The notes under the pieces are model-generated. The model had not been told where the DNA came from. It searched no databases and was given only the letters and a program-made list of their open reading frames with translations. Shown piece by piece: positions 35,017 to 48,583 of a DNA stretch of 64,000 nucleotides (positions are counted from its first letter, which is position 1; the number at the start of each line of letters is the position of its first letter). Both the position numbers and the translations under genes were made by a program. The DNA comes from Brassica napus (Eukaryota > Streptophyta > Magnoliopsida > Brassicales > Brassicaceae). Location: the NCBI RefSeq assembly GCF_020379485.1, contig NC_063451.1, positions 22,674,630-22,738,629 of the forward strand. The letters are read 5' to 3'.

Positions 35017-36971
35017 ATGAAACCAGTCTTCTGTGGGAACTTTGAGTATGATGCGCGTGAAGGTGATCTTGAACGGCTGTTCAGGAAATACGGAAGGGTC
35101 GAGAGGGTGGATATGAAAGCTGGTAAGCCTCTTTTTCTTTCTTTCTTTCTTTCTGCCTTTTGTGTAAGTTATCTTTGTGGTCGAACTCGATGAACAAGGA
35201 GTATCCTAAGTGCCATGTGATGAAAGCAATGTCATGTTCATTCCACGAGAAGGCTCTGGAATAATCATTTCCCCAAAGAGAGACTACATCTGCGCAGCGT
35301 GCTGGAAGTTTGCAAAATACATGAGAATAATAGTGTAAAACCGCCATTCTCAGCGTTTTCTTTGGCGCAGGATGTCCAGCCCATGGATGGACCGACCTTA
35401 AGGAAATATCCATCTCATTCTCTTCCCTCAAAACGAGTCTCACTTTCCATCCACAATGACATTTGCCATCTTAACCTGCATTTCATTCTTCATCGCATTC
35501 CACTCTACATGCCTCTTGGAAACATTTCATTCACATCCCCCCGTCTGACTTCCACATTTTCACTTCTTCCTTGACATATTATTTCCCATAATGCAAGGTC
35601 TGTAACTGCTTCACTGGTCATTTAGTTTCCAGAGTTCTGTGGCTGTTCAAATAATTTGTTCTACTAAGTAAGTAAAGGCTATTTTATCTCTGAAGAAGAG
35701 AGAACAAGTCTTCCTGTTTCCCTGGAGGTTCTTAACTTTGCTCTTTTCATTTACTGAGATCTATGCTTTTTGGCTCTTTTTTCTCCAGGGTTTGCTTTCG
35801 TGTACATGGAAGATGAGAGGGATGCTGAAGATGCTATCCGAGCCCTTGACCGCATTGAATTTGGACGTAAGGGACGCAGACTCCGTGTTGAGTGGACAAA
35901 GGTAGGTTTGTTATTTTCTTTTTAAGTCTTTGTTATGATGTTTTACATACTGATCATGTTAATGATTCTTTTTTTAGGGTGAGCGTGGAGGTGATAGAAG
36001 ATCTGGTGGTGGTTCAAGGAGATCCTCATCCATGAGGCCTTCCAAGACTCTGTTTGTGATCAACTTCGATGCAGATAACACTAGGACCCGGGATCTAGAG
36101 AGACACTTTGAACCATATGGCAAAATTGTGAACGTTAGGATCCGGAGGAACTTTGCATTTGTCCAATACGAGGAGCAAGAGGATGCCACTAGAGCATTGG
36201 ATGCTACCAATAACAGGTAGTTTTTGTTCATTAACCAAGTGTTTTCACTACTTAAAGACTCACCTTCTGCTTGTGTTTTCATCCAGTAAGCTGATGGATA
36301 AGGTGATCTCGGTGGAGTATGCAATGAAAGATGATGATGCAAGAGGGAACGGACACAGTCCTGAAAGACGCCGCGACAGGTCACCAGAAAGGAGAAGGCG
36401 ATCACCTAGTCCTTACAAGAGAGAAAGAGGGAGCCCTGACTATGGCCGAGGTGGTAGTCCCGTTGCTGCATACAAAAGGGAAAGGACCAGTCCTGATTAC
36501 GGCAGAAGACGTAGCCCAAGTCCTTACAAGAGAACAAGGCGTAGCAGTCCCGAGTATGGTCGCGACCGCCACAGAGGCAATGAGAGTCCTCGGAGGAGGG
36601 AGAGGGGTGCAAGTCCCAGGTACAGCCGCAGTCCTGACAACAAGAGAGAGAGGGTGAGCCCTGATCACAGCCCGTTTAAGAAGGAGAGCTCGAAGAATGG
36701 AGATGGTGAGGTTGATAGCCCAAATGAAAGGAGGGAGAGGTCGAGGTCTAGCCCTGAGAATGGCCAAGTTGAAAGCCCTGGCTCTATTGGGAGGAGGGAC
36801 AGTGATGGTGGCTATGATGGTGCTGATAGCCCAATGCAGAAGAGGTAAGATTGTCAAGTTAGTTCGTTGCATGTTCATATATATAAATTGAGATTTATGA
36901 AAATAATTATTATTACTTTTGTTGGGTTATGCATTAACAGCCGGTCTCGTTCGCCTCCAGCTGAAGAGTGA
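35017..36971 (+). CDS. RS40: RS-type SR splicing factor, RS40/RS41 orthologue, 348 aa
   Basis: Exons 35017-35122, 35789-35901, 35978-36216, 36287-36844 and 36941-36971 sum to 1047 bases. A first RRM spans residues 1-72 ([12 protein letters not shown]1 GFAFVYME), and a second about 98-165 ([16 protein letters not shown]). An Arg/Ser-rich tail from about 180 has repeated SP/RS and DYGR motifs. SR proteins bind exonic enhancers and recruit the spliceosome in nuclear speckles. The start follows an acceptor (GGTGCAG), implying a 5'-UTR intron. The first coding intron is long (666 bp), as in plant RS genes where it is alternatively spliced for autoregulation. Synteny with SLK1 and CFIM-25 favours RS40 (At4g25500) over its paralogue RS41. 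A 54-bp tandem repeat covers the stop codon. Confidence 0.93.
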
Positions 36972-37065
36972 ATGAAAAGTGGATCCAACCATCTCTATCA
37001 AAGTAGGATGTCAGCTGAAGAGTGAATGAAAAGTGGATCCAACCTTCTCTATCAAAGTAGGATGT
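36958..37065. repeat. 54-bp tandem duplication spanning the RS40 stop codon
   Basis: Copies 36958-37011 and 37012-37065 begin cagctgaagagtgaatgaaa and differ at one visible base (accatc versus accttc). The second copy duplicates the last codons and stop in the 3' UTR, so the protein is unchanged. Confidence 0.9.
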
Positions 37066-37505
37066 TGTACCTGTTCTGTAGTCAAACTCTGTGTCCTGTG
37101 TTTAGTCTCTTTGTCTTCTGATACCTTTGAACTCGGATCTCTTTTATTGTTGGATTGATAAACTCTCTCTTGTGTGCTTAAAATGTTCCAATGTTACTGA
37201 ATTGTTCGTTTTTATTCGCATCTCAGTTGAAATCCAGTCATGAACAAAAAAAGAAGAAGATATTCTTCAAAACACATAACTTTCATGAGGGTGTAGAACA
37301 CCAAATAACAAGAATTATTATTTTTGATAATGAATATTTATAAAAATAGAAAAACGAAAAAGAATCATATACAAATTTTTTAATTATAAAGGGTAATTTT
37401 CTAAGTGATAAGTATAAATGACTTATTCTATCCATTATTTTCATCCTCAGTTAGAGTGTAAAGCTTTAATTGGTGATAATTTATTTGAACGAAAATAAAA
37501 TAAAA

Positions 37506-37600
37506 CTAGATTTTGATCTGCGCTTAAAAAACACGGATTTATTTTTGAAATTAAATAAATTTTTCTGATATAATTTTTACTAGGTGTTTGCCCCCAAATT
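37506..37600 (-). mobile_element. Two successive Helitron 3' ends
   Basis: Read on the minus strand, one terminus ends ccgtgttttttaagcgcaga-tcaaaat-CTAG at 37506. A second ends cctgcaaatttgggggcaaa-cac-CTAG at 37580. Both show a degenerate GC hairpin, a short spacer, CTAG and a following T. The bodies extend rightwards. Two ends 74 bp apart suggest nested insertions or a Helitron that re-used a nearby terminator. No coding capacity was seen. Confidence 0.6.
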
Positions 37601-37605
37601 TGCAG

Positions 37606-38775
37606 GTATAAATAATTTTAAAATTTTAATATAATATAATATTTTACGTCTTCGATCTGCAATAATATAGTTTAATATTTTAAAACTGAATGTGAATTTT
37701 TCATAGATAATTTTTTAATAAAAATATTTTTTTTATTAATACTTTTTTAAATTCTTAAATATGATTTATATAGTATTTAGTAAGATTTTTTACATCTTTT
37801 ACAAAACAATATTTTATTAAATTGTTTTATATCATTATCGTTAGAATATGTATATAGTTTAATTGGTTTGTATATCAAATTTTTCTTCCATAAAATTTAT
37901 TAAAATAAAAAACAAAAACTCATGTGACAAATTGACCTACACTTGCAACTAAAGTATAAAACACAAAAGTTATTAAGAAGAAACATAACTATATATATGT
38001 GAATTCTATTAATTTAATAAAAAGGTAAGAATATTAAAAAAAATTAAATAATTTTAATATAATATAATATTTTATGTCCTCGATATGCAATAATATAGTT
38101 TAATATTTTCAAACTGAATGTGAATTTTTGGTAGAAAAGTTTTTAATAATTTTTATTTATTTATTAATACTTTTTAAATTCTTTAATAGGATTTATATAG
38201 TATTTAGTTAGATTTTTGAGAAATTCTCTAGGATAGCACTAAAATTTTTTTGTCACAAATATAGCTCATAAGGATCAAAATGACCAACATGTTTTATTAA
38301 GTGGTGTGTTTTTGGGTTTAAGATTTAGAATTGAGGGTTTATGGTTTATGATTTAGGGTTTAGAGTTAAGGGGTGGAGTTTGGGGGTATGATTTCAAATT
38401 TTAAAAACTAAAAAAATATTAAAATTTTTAAAATAAAAAATATATTTTGGTCATTTTGTTTTTTGAGGTCTATTTTTGTGATAAAAATTTAAAAATGTAT
38501 ATCTGAGAGAATTGCCCTAGATTTTTTACATCATTTACAAAACAATATTTTATTAAATTGTTTTATACCATTATCGTTAGAACATGTATATATAGTTTAA
38601 TTGGTTTGTATATCAATTTTTTCTTCCATAAAAATTATTAAAATAAAAAACGTGAACTCATGTGATAAATAGACCTACAATTGCAATTAAAGTATAAAAC
38701 ACAAAAGTTATTAAGAAGAAACATAACTATATATATATATGTGAATTCTATTAATTTAATAAAATTATTAGAATA
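37606..38775. repeat. Direct duplication of an AT-rich segment of about 440 bp
   Basis: Copy 1 (about 37606-38040) and copy 2 (about 38043-38775) share, in order, taatataatataatatttta, ctgcaataatatagtttaat, tttacaaaacaatattttat, accattatcgttaga, ctacacttgcaactaaagta and aagaagaaacataactatat, with scattered changes. Copy 2 is longer only because a 300-bp element is inserted in it. The array lies directly behind the Helitron ends, so it may be a tandem Helitron body. Confidence 0.8.
38218..38517. mobile_element. 300-bp MITE with 9-bp target duplication
   Basis: The element is flanked by tagattttt at 38209-38217 and 38518-38526. The uninterrupted first copy of the surrounding repeat has the site once (taagattttt). 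The ends are roughly inverted (gagaaattctctaggata and tatctgagagaattgccc). The interior has telomere-like gatttagggtttagag. The 9-bp duplication suggests Mutator-type mobilisation. It has no coding capacity. Confidence 0.8.
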
Positions 38776-41500
38776 TTAAAAATTTCATAAATTTAGGAAA
38801 GTACTTTTATTCATAATATTCTTTGGATTATTTTATGACTCATGTAATTTTGTGGTTATTTTGCTTTGAAAAAGGTTTTGAAAATGATGAACTTGTGAAG
38901 AAAATAATATTTTGCGATTGATTCTGATTTGATAACATTTTTATAACCACTTAGAAAGGAAAATATATGACTATAAATAATTAATAAAATATTTATAAAT
39001 TTTACATTTTATGAATTATTTCCCAGAAATTTAAAAATCCTTATAAAGATTTATATAACTTAATAAGTGGTTTTATAACTCAAGAAAATAATTTGTTATC
39101 TATGAAGAATAATTTATAAACTTAAAAAAATGATTTAGAATTTTATAAAATAGTCCTATATATTAATTTAAAATTAAAAACCATCGATATGAATTTAGAA
39201 AAATATTTTATAAAATTGTTAAACCATTATTTTAATTTAAATAATTTACAAACATGTTAACCTTATCAATGGTTATTAAATTTATAAAATATTTACAAAA
39301 ATATTATAGAAAATTATTAAATCATTTTAATAATTTTAAATAATTTACAAACCAGTTAACCTTTATAAACATTTTCTAAACTCCTATAAATGATGAGAAA
39401 TTATTCCTTGTAAATGCTATTATAAATCTTTATAACATTTTTATAGATCTTTATATATTGATTTGAAACTCTTATTAACGATATCGTAATCATTATTGAT
39501 GATTTGACGCCTTAAAAATAATTACCAAATATTTATATAATTATAAGCTATTATATATCCTTTAAAACCCATTATAAATGAATCAATATAAATGACTTTA
39601 ATTGTTTCTTACAAAATATATATTAATCATCACCGATGATTTTAAACTAATGTAAATAATTTATAAACTCACTATATGATGCATTAATAGTTATTATAAT
39701 ATTTTTATTAGAATTATATGTTTTATATATGCATATTATGAGTTATATAGGAAAATAAAGCTTTTCACAACTGTTTATAATAGAAAATAAAGCTAGTATA
39801 TTATTTTTATTAACTACTTTTTGACAACATACTTCGTATAATTTATAAATAAACTATTAGTGCAAAAAAAATGATAAAGTATTAAATAAAATTTCCATAG
39901 TTGTTACCATTAAATATTATAAATGATTATGCATAAGAATATATAAATATTTTGGCAACTAACATTAATTGGTTTTATGATTGCCTTTTTTTAGATTTAA
40001 TTAAAATAAATGAAAACTAAAAATCATCGACCAATGAAATTATAAGAATTTTTCTCAAACTGCATGTATGAGTGACACTAAAGTGACTTCTCAATTAATA
40101 TACAGGAGGAAATAAGATAAAGTGTTAGGTTTAGGTACATCTACCCAGATGCACTGAACCGTACCAAAATGAAAAAAAAAATCCTAAATTAAGCTAAATT
40201 TCATAAATAACGAGCATATCCTATATCTTTGGAACAGAAAAATAGAACCGAATTAAGGACCAAATGAGTACTTAAATTTTTAAAATGCAAATTATATACC
40301 TATTAAACATAGCTAAACCATTAAAAAAATTATACTATTAATGAAACTATATGGATAATGAAACTATATGGGTAATGTGTAAACATGTTTAAATAATCTG
40401 ACATATATTCATAGGAATTTATTGTTAGAATAATTATATAATAGATTATGGGAGAGTAATAAATGAGTTCATTTAAATTATGTAAAATATTTATATAGTT
40501 AGAGAAATATAAGGTAAGACCAAATAAATAGCTAAGTCTAATGAAATGGTCCACCAACCTTGTTTTATTAGATTTTTTAGAATTCATTCCCTTTTAATAG
40601 TATAGATGATGAATAAAATTCCAATTGAGGAAATGAATAAACATAAATATGTAAATTTCTATTCAATCTGTTCCTCATTGATATTATAAAAAAAATCTTC
40701 ATAATTTTATTTTTCATAAGGAAATGAGAGGAAAAATGTAGGACCCTCACATCTATAATTTGACCAATTTTTTTTTTAACATAAATGGCATAAAATTTGA
40801 GGAATAAGAATTTCACCATGATTTTTTCTAAAAATATGGTTACCAATTGAAGACTAAGATTTTTAATTTGTTTTAGAATAATTAATATAAATGTTGTTTT
40901 CAATTTATGTTATTTTCATTTAAAAGAGAAATATATCCTCTAAAAATATTTTTCCATTTTAGAGATACACATTAAATTATCTATTTTTATTTAAATAAAA
41001 AATATAGTGAATATTGTTTTATAAAAAATTATCAGATACTAAAATTTCAAAGCGTAACGGAATTAAATTGTAACGGAATTAACCGCTCCGCATCGCAACT
41101 AATAGCAACAAAAACTTCTATAATTATAATGTCATTATTAGAACCACACCGCAGTTGTTCCGGATGCTATCATGCAGATCTAAATTGACTATAGTGTTGA
41201 TTAATAACAAACCTATCATCCTCTTCTTACTCCAACACTTTTTTTCTCCTTTGTGATAAAAAAAAACATATTATATAAACTATTTTTTTTTTCTTTTTCT
41301 TCTATGGCTGATTTTTTTTTTCTTTTTGTTGGTCAAGCGTATGGCCGAGATTAGTCGTCTGCTTTTAATATGTGTTTTTTTCCCCTTCTTCTCCTCAATG
41401 CTTTGCTATAAAGTTTATAATATCTTCTTCTACTTGACCTCTTCGAATTCCTGCTGATTTTGGGATTCGAGTCTTACTTGATTTCAAAGTCGCTGTCTTC
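38776..41500. other. AT-rich desert, no gene seen
   Basis: Extremely AT-rich. From 38940 to 39720 short motifs (tttataaa, ataatttataaac, aaatgatt) recur irregularly, suggesting an old degenerate tandem repeat. The open frames at 40330-40903 are low-complexity and unsupported. The SLK1 transcript probably begins near 41330-41500. Confidence 0.5.
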
Positions 41501-41915
41501 TGTGATTTGAGTTCGCAGATTGGATTCAAAGTTCCTTCCTTTCGGTAAGAGTTACCCTTTTGAGATACTTCAAGTTTGCTCCTTTTGATAATTAGGGCTT
41601 TCCATTGTAGTGAAAGATTTCATCTTTTCCCTTTGTTGCATCAAAGGAACAGTCTGCTTTTCTTGTTTACAGGCTTACCCGTTTTTCAGATTTGATTTTC
41701 AGATTTTGACCACTGAGTGACTAGGCTTTGAAGATCACTGTAACTATTGGATCCTGCACCGTTGTGTTTCCGACAGCTATATCAGTTTGGTCGGTGATCA
41801 GATGTGGATTTAGAGCATAACCGGTTTAGGATCCGATTCTGTTGTTTTGTTCTGAGTGGGCGGTTTAAAGTTTCAAGTTTTTCATTCCTCTGAAGCCTTC
41901 TTTTTGGTCTGGGGC

Positions 41916-44900
41916 ATGAACAAACCGGGGGTCGATTCGACTACCGATGGTGCTGGCCATGAAGCTCTAAATTTGCAGAGGAGCAGTGGCATCAACAACA
42001 TGCGTATCCCAACACCACCACAAATGTCCTTCTCCTCAAACAACATCAACATCCCCGGTTCTTTGGTTCTTGACGGCTCTGCTTCAATGCAGCAGCACTT
42101 GTCTCAGCAGCAGCAGCAACAGCAAGCAGGGCAGAGCTCAGTTCCAATGAGGGAAAACGATTATTCCCATGTGGATAAGAAGCCTAGGATTGAGGTGAAG
42201 CAAGAGGGTATGCTGCAGCAGCAGATTTTCCAGCAGCTGATCCAGCGTCAGGACCCCACGGGAAGGAACACGCAGCTGCAAGCATTGCTTCAGCAGCAGA
42301 GGCTGAGACAACAGCAGCAGATTCTTCAGTCCATGTCACCCTCCCAGAGACTCCAGTTGCAGCAGCAGCAGCTGAGACAGCAGTTACAGCAACCAGGAGG
42401 GACTCAGCAGATCCCTCCTAATGTGCGTCCTTATGACGTTGGCGTGTGTGCTCGGAAAATGATGATGTACTTGTATCATCTACAGCAACGTCCTGCCGTA
42501 AGCTAACACTGGTCCATGGACTGATACAAGTTCTCCTTCCGTATCTGATAGTCTGATACGTTCTTTTTTTATGTAGGAAAATTGCATTAGCTATTGGAGG
42601 AAGTTTGTGGCGGAGTACTTCTCACCTCGTGCAAAGCAAAGGTTGTGCTTGTCACAGTACGAAAGTGCTGGACACCATGCGCTTGGCATGTTTCAGCAAG
42701 CAGCTCCGGTCAGTTTCTTCTTATCCCTGTGTGTGTTATGATATTTGTTTGATATTAACATGTCTAACCTCAGCATATTTGTAGTAACACCCATTATTAA
42801 TCAGTCCCTTGTGTTCTAATTTTGCTTGCAGGATATGTGGCAGTGTGATCTCTGCAGCACCAAATCTGGAAAAGGCTTTGGTAAGAGAGTTGCCAGTTTT
42901 GTTCTATGCCTTCACTTGAGCACAATGAAGCAACTTCCATATGCTAAATCCTCCTTTTTATCGTGTTAAAAACTCTTTAGTTGAGATAGTAGCTAAGGTG
43001 TCATCTTCTTCGTGTCATTTCCGCAGAGGCAACTTTCGACGTGCTTGCCAGACTGATTGAAATCAAATTCGCGAGTGGGATCATTGATGAGCTCTTGTAT
43101 CTGGACCATCCAAGAGAACACAGATTTACCAATGGACTGATGATGTTAGAGTACAGAAAAGCGGTTCAGGAAACTGTACACGAGCAGTTTCGCGTTGTCC
43201 GTGAGGGCCATCTTCGCATCATATTCTCTCAAGATTTGAAGGTAGAGTAATCCTATAATTTGAAATATTGAACATTCTTCCAATTTATTGTTTCCCTGCC
43301 TATTCATTAAACATGAAAAATAAAGAAAAAAGTAATCACCAGTGTGCTGTGCTTGAGCTAATCTTTGACCTTGCTTCTTTCTAGATACTTACTTGGGAGT
43401 TTTGTGCTCGGCGTCATGAAGAGCTTCTTCTCCGCAGACTTATTGCTCCACAGGTGTTACTCTGATGACATGAACTATTTACTCTGAGCTTAAGACTTTC
43501 CACAAAACGTTTGTGGTTATTGTTTTGAAAAGATGTTCTAGACATGGTACAATGGTGTTGGAAAGTGTATTGAAAACGTATTATTGGCTATGCAGGTGAA
43601 CCAGTTGCTTCAGGTTGCACAGAAATGCCAGAGCACCATCTCGGAGAGTGGGTCAGAGGGAGTTTCTCAGCAGGATCTACAGTCAAACAGTAACATGTAA
43701 GTTAATCCGTAGCACTTGAATTGTGTTTCTTTTATTGTCCATGTTGGAACATTTGTTTATTGGGCTTTGATTGGTGTCTCAGGGTCTTGGGAGCAGGAAG
43801 GCAGCTGGCGAAGTTTATGGAGTTACAGTCGCTGAATGATCTTGGCTATCCGAAAAGATATATCAGAACTCTACAGGTACTCACTCATTAGCTGTTAGTC
43901 TTGTATCTTAAGTCTTTAAGAAGTCCCAATAGCGAGCCATTGCGAGTGGTTGCAGATATCTGAAGTTGTCAAGAGCATGAAGGACCTGATGAACTTCACT
44001 GGCGAGCACAAAGTTGGCCCAATTGGTAAGTCTAATGAGACCAAAACCAAGTTGTCACACTCTCCTGTTGAAATGTGATTTGAGTTTCTGAATGAATGTA
44101 ATATTCTTATGCAGAGGGGTTAAGGCGGCTTTTGGAACAGACAGCGACAGCAAAGCTCCAGAGACAGAAAGTGCAGGAGATGGAGCATATGGGGAATAGT
44201 GGAGCTATGAATGGGTCAGCTCAAGCTCAGATGGCGTTGACTCCAGGAACAATGAACGGCCTAATTGGCAACAACAACAGCTCCAACTCCAACAATCACC
44301 ATCAACTTGTTGGTCGTGGAGCTATGAATGGCTCGGCTCAAGCAGCAGCAGCTCTGACCAACTACCAAAGCATGCTTATGAGGCAAAACGCTATGAATAA
44401 CCCAAACTCAAATGCGGTCAAAGAAGAGGGGTTCTCTACTCAGAACCCAACCCAGAGCCCATCTTCTTCCTCCCATCAGAGGCAGAGCTTAGCAACGCCT
44501 GGATTCCCCAGCTCTCCCCAGATGCAACAGCAGCAGCAGCAGCAGCAGCAGCGCAACATGAATGGCCCTCCTCATCACTTGCAACCACCCCATTCACATG
44601 GCAACAACCAGGGGCAGCAGATGCTTAATCAGCTGTTACAGGAGATATCTGAAAACGGACCGAGTTTGCAACAGCAACAAGCCTTTTCAGGTCAGAGTGG
44701 TGGTGGCAACAATAACGCAGAGAGAAACCCAGCTGCCTCCACTTCCAGCATCTCAGGAGGAGGAGGAGGCCGAGTTCCAAGCCGAAACAACAGTTTCAAA
44801 GCAGTCGTCTCAAACAACAACAATCATCATTTGCCAGAAGATTTATCAATCCCAGAACTATCTCATGATTTCTCAGAAGACGCCTTCTTCAACAACAGTG

Positions 44901-44920
44901 ATATTTATGGTAGCTTGTAG
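41916..44920 (+). CDS. SLK1: SEUSS-LIKE transcriptional co-regulator, SLK1 orthologue, 705 aa
   Basis: Exons 41916-42497, 42577-42708, 42832-42880, 43027-43241, 43385-43453, 43596-43696, 43783-43876, 43956-44025 and 44115-44920 sum to 2118 bases. A Gln-rich N-terminus holds several poly-Q runs. The conserved LIM-binding (LUFS/Ldb1-like) core at about residues 190-460 begins VRPYDVGVCARKMMMYLYH and continues through FVAEYFSPRAKQRLCLSQYE and LLYLDHP. The C-terminus is Asn/Gln/Ser-rich and ends FFNNSDIYGSL. SLK proteins bind LEUNIG-type co-repressors in the nucleus to silence floral and embryo patterning genes. An in-frame ATG at 41856 exists, but MNKPGVDST matches the family start as I remember it. 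The position beside RS40 and CFIM-25 supports SLK1 over SLK3. Confidence 0.93.
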
Positions 44921-45840
44921 CCTTTGTAATATCCCCAACAGAAACAGAGGTATTGGTTACTTTGACTTTAACAATATGAAAGAGTTTTTAGGTTTTTTTT
45001 TATTTTTTATTTTTTATTTTAGGTTGGTACGCTTCTCCAGTTTGTTGTTTGGTATGAGATTTGACATTTGCACCTGGGTAAAGTTGTTGTAATGTGTTTC
45101 TTTATCTGTTATTTGTGTGACCCAGACTTCATCTCAGCTTTTCTCTCATGGTCAAAATGCAATAAAGATCTTTATTCTATATATCCAAGCTTTTAACACC
45201 TGGAGTGCTCACTGATTGACCCATTTTTGCTCCATCATCCACTGCTGCATCTTCGCCGTAGAAAGACCAAGATGGTCTCGGCTCCTTTACCATTCAGAAC
45301 TCCTCATAGTGTGCAGGCCTATGTTCCTTGAAATCCATTTAATAAGCACAGTTGTCAAACGTTCTTCCTCTAGGAGACAGAGAGCCTGATAAAACCAATA
45401 GATAAAAAAAAAGACAAGTTTGTTTGTTCAGCGGTCAGTACTAGTTCAGAGTCACTCTTCCAACTAGACTGATAACATTTCAAAGTAACCTGTAGAGAGA
45501 GAGAGAGAGAGAGTTCTAAGCATTCTTCCAAAGCTAGTATTTGTGTTTACTAAATCCTAAAAGCATATATGTGAGGGAAACAAAATACAAAAAAAAATCC
45601 AAAAGGGAGTATGGGATAAACCACCATCATCAACATCAATTATCTTCTAGCTTGTTGGATTCTGTCTCCACTAAATTGGCTTCACATTCCATGGTATGCG
45701 TCCCTTGCCAAAGAAATGAACATACAAGAGAGAATATTAGTGTTGCTTGCTACTAAGCTAAAACAAGTGTACAGGAAATAGAAGGCTATAAATGTAGCAC
45801 TACTACAGAACTGTTAACAAAGTGACCAAAGGCAGGGAGG
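44921..45840. other. SLK1 3' flank and spacer; (GA)n at 45493-45514
   Basis: Includes the likely SLK1 3' UTR with aataaa-like signals near 45160 and a short GA microsatellite. The open frame at 45541-45756 has no recognised domain. Confidence 0.5.
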
Positions 45841-45845
45841 CTTTT

Positions 45846-45905
45846 ATGGGCTAAGCATTTAAATGGGCCTGTTCAAATCCGGCCCATGTATCTATTGGGC
45901 TACAG
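45846..45905. promoter_or_regulatory. Cluster of four site II (TGGGCY) elements upstream of CFIM-25
   Basis: Within 60 bp are tatgggct, atgggcct, cggcccat and ttgggcta, on both strands, about 220-280 bp before the CFIM-25 start codon. Site II elements bind TCP factors and drive expression in dividing cells. Function is inferred from motif density and position. Confidence 0.6.
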
Positions 45906-46123
45906 AGAGTTTAATACATCTCTTTTAAGGAAATTCTAGCACAGAACAAGACTCTAGATTAGAGAGCAGAGACGGTATATGATATTAAATTCATTCTCCG
46001 TCTAAGATTAGTCCTCTGTTTCCTCGAGATTAGTAGATCGATACACAGGGAGGGACAGGGGAAAGAAAATTCCGACAATCATTGTCTTATTCGATCTGGG
46101 AGAGACAGAACATAAACAGAGAG

Positions 46124-48260
<2,137 letters not shown>

Positions 48261-48583
48261 GCCGACTTGGTGTTCAGGAACAAAGAAATGTGCCTGATGG
48301 TAAGGCACAGTAGAGAGCTGTCGCTACTTTACATTATAGACTTGTTCGGTTCATTTTCAGCACAAGAAGATTATTGATCTTAAATTTCTACAAGGATTCG
48401 TCTTCATTTGACTAACGGCTGTCTTGTCGAATGAATGATACTTTCTATGTGTGTGCTATGTATGAAACAGAACAAACTAGGCCATCCTAAAACTGATTTG
48501 TTGGATCATTTCATTTTTCCTTCTCTGTTTCAGTCTGTGATACAAATAAATATCTTTAGAATGAAAAATATTATCTTCGCACT

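Noticed and set aside
36331..36878. Open frames of 108 and 158 aa within RS40
   Set aside because: Overlapping frames of the Arg/Ser-rich exon, whose repetitive codons keep other frames open.
41856..41915. Upstream in-frame ATG of SLK1
   Set aside because: Adds an unconserved hydrophobic leader; the family start MNKPGVDST fits better.
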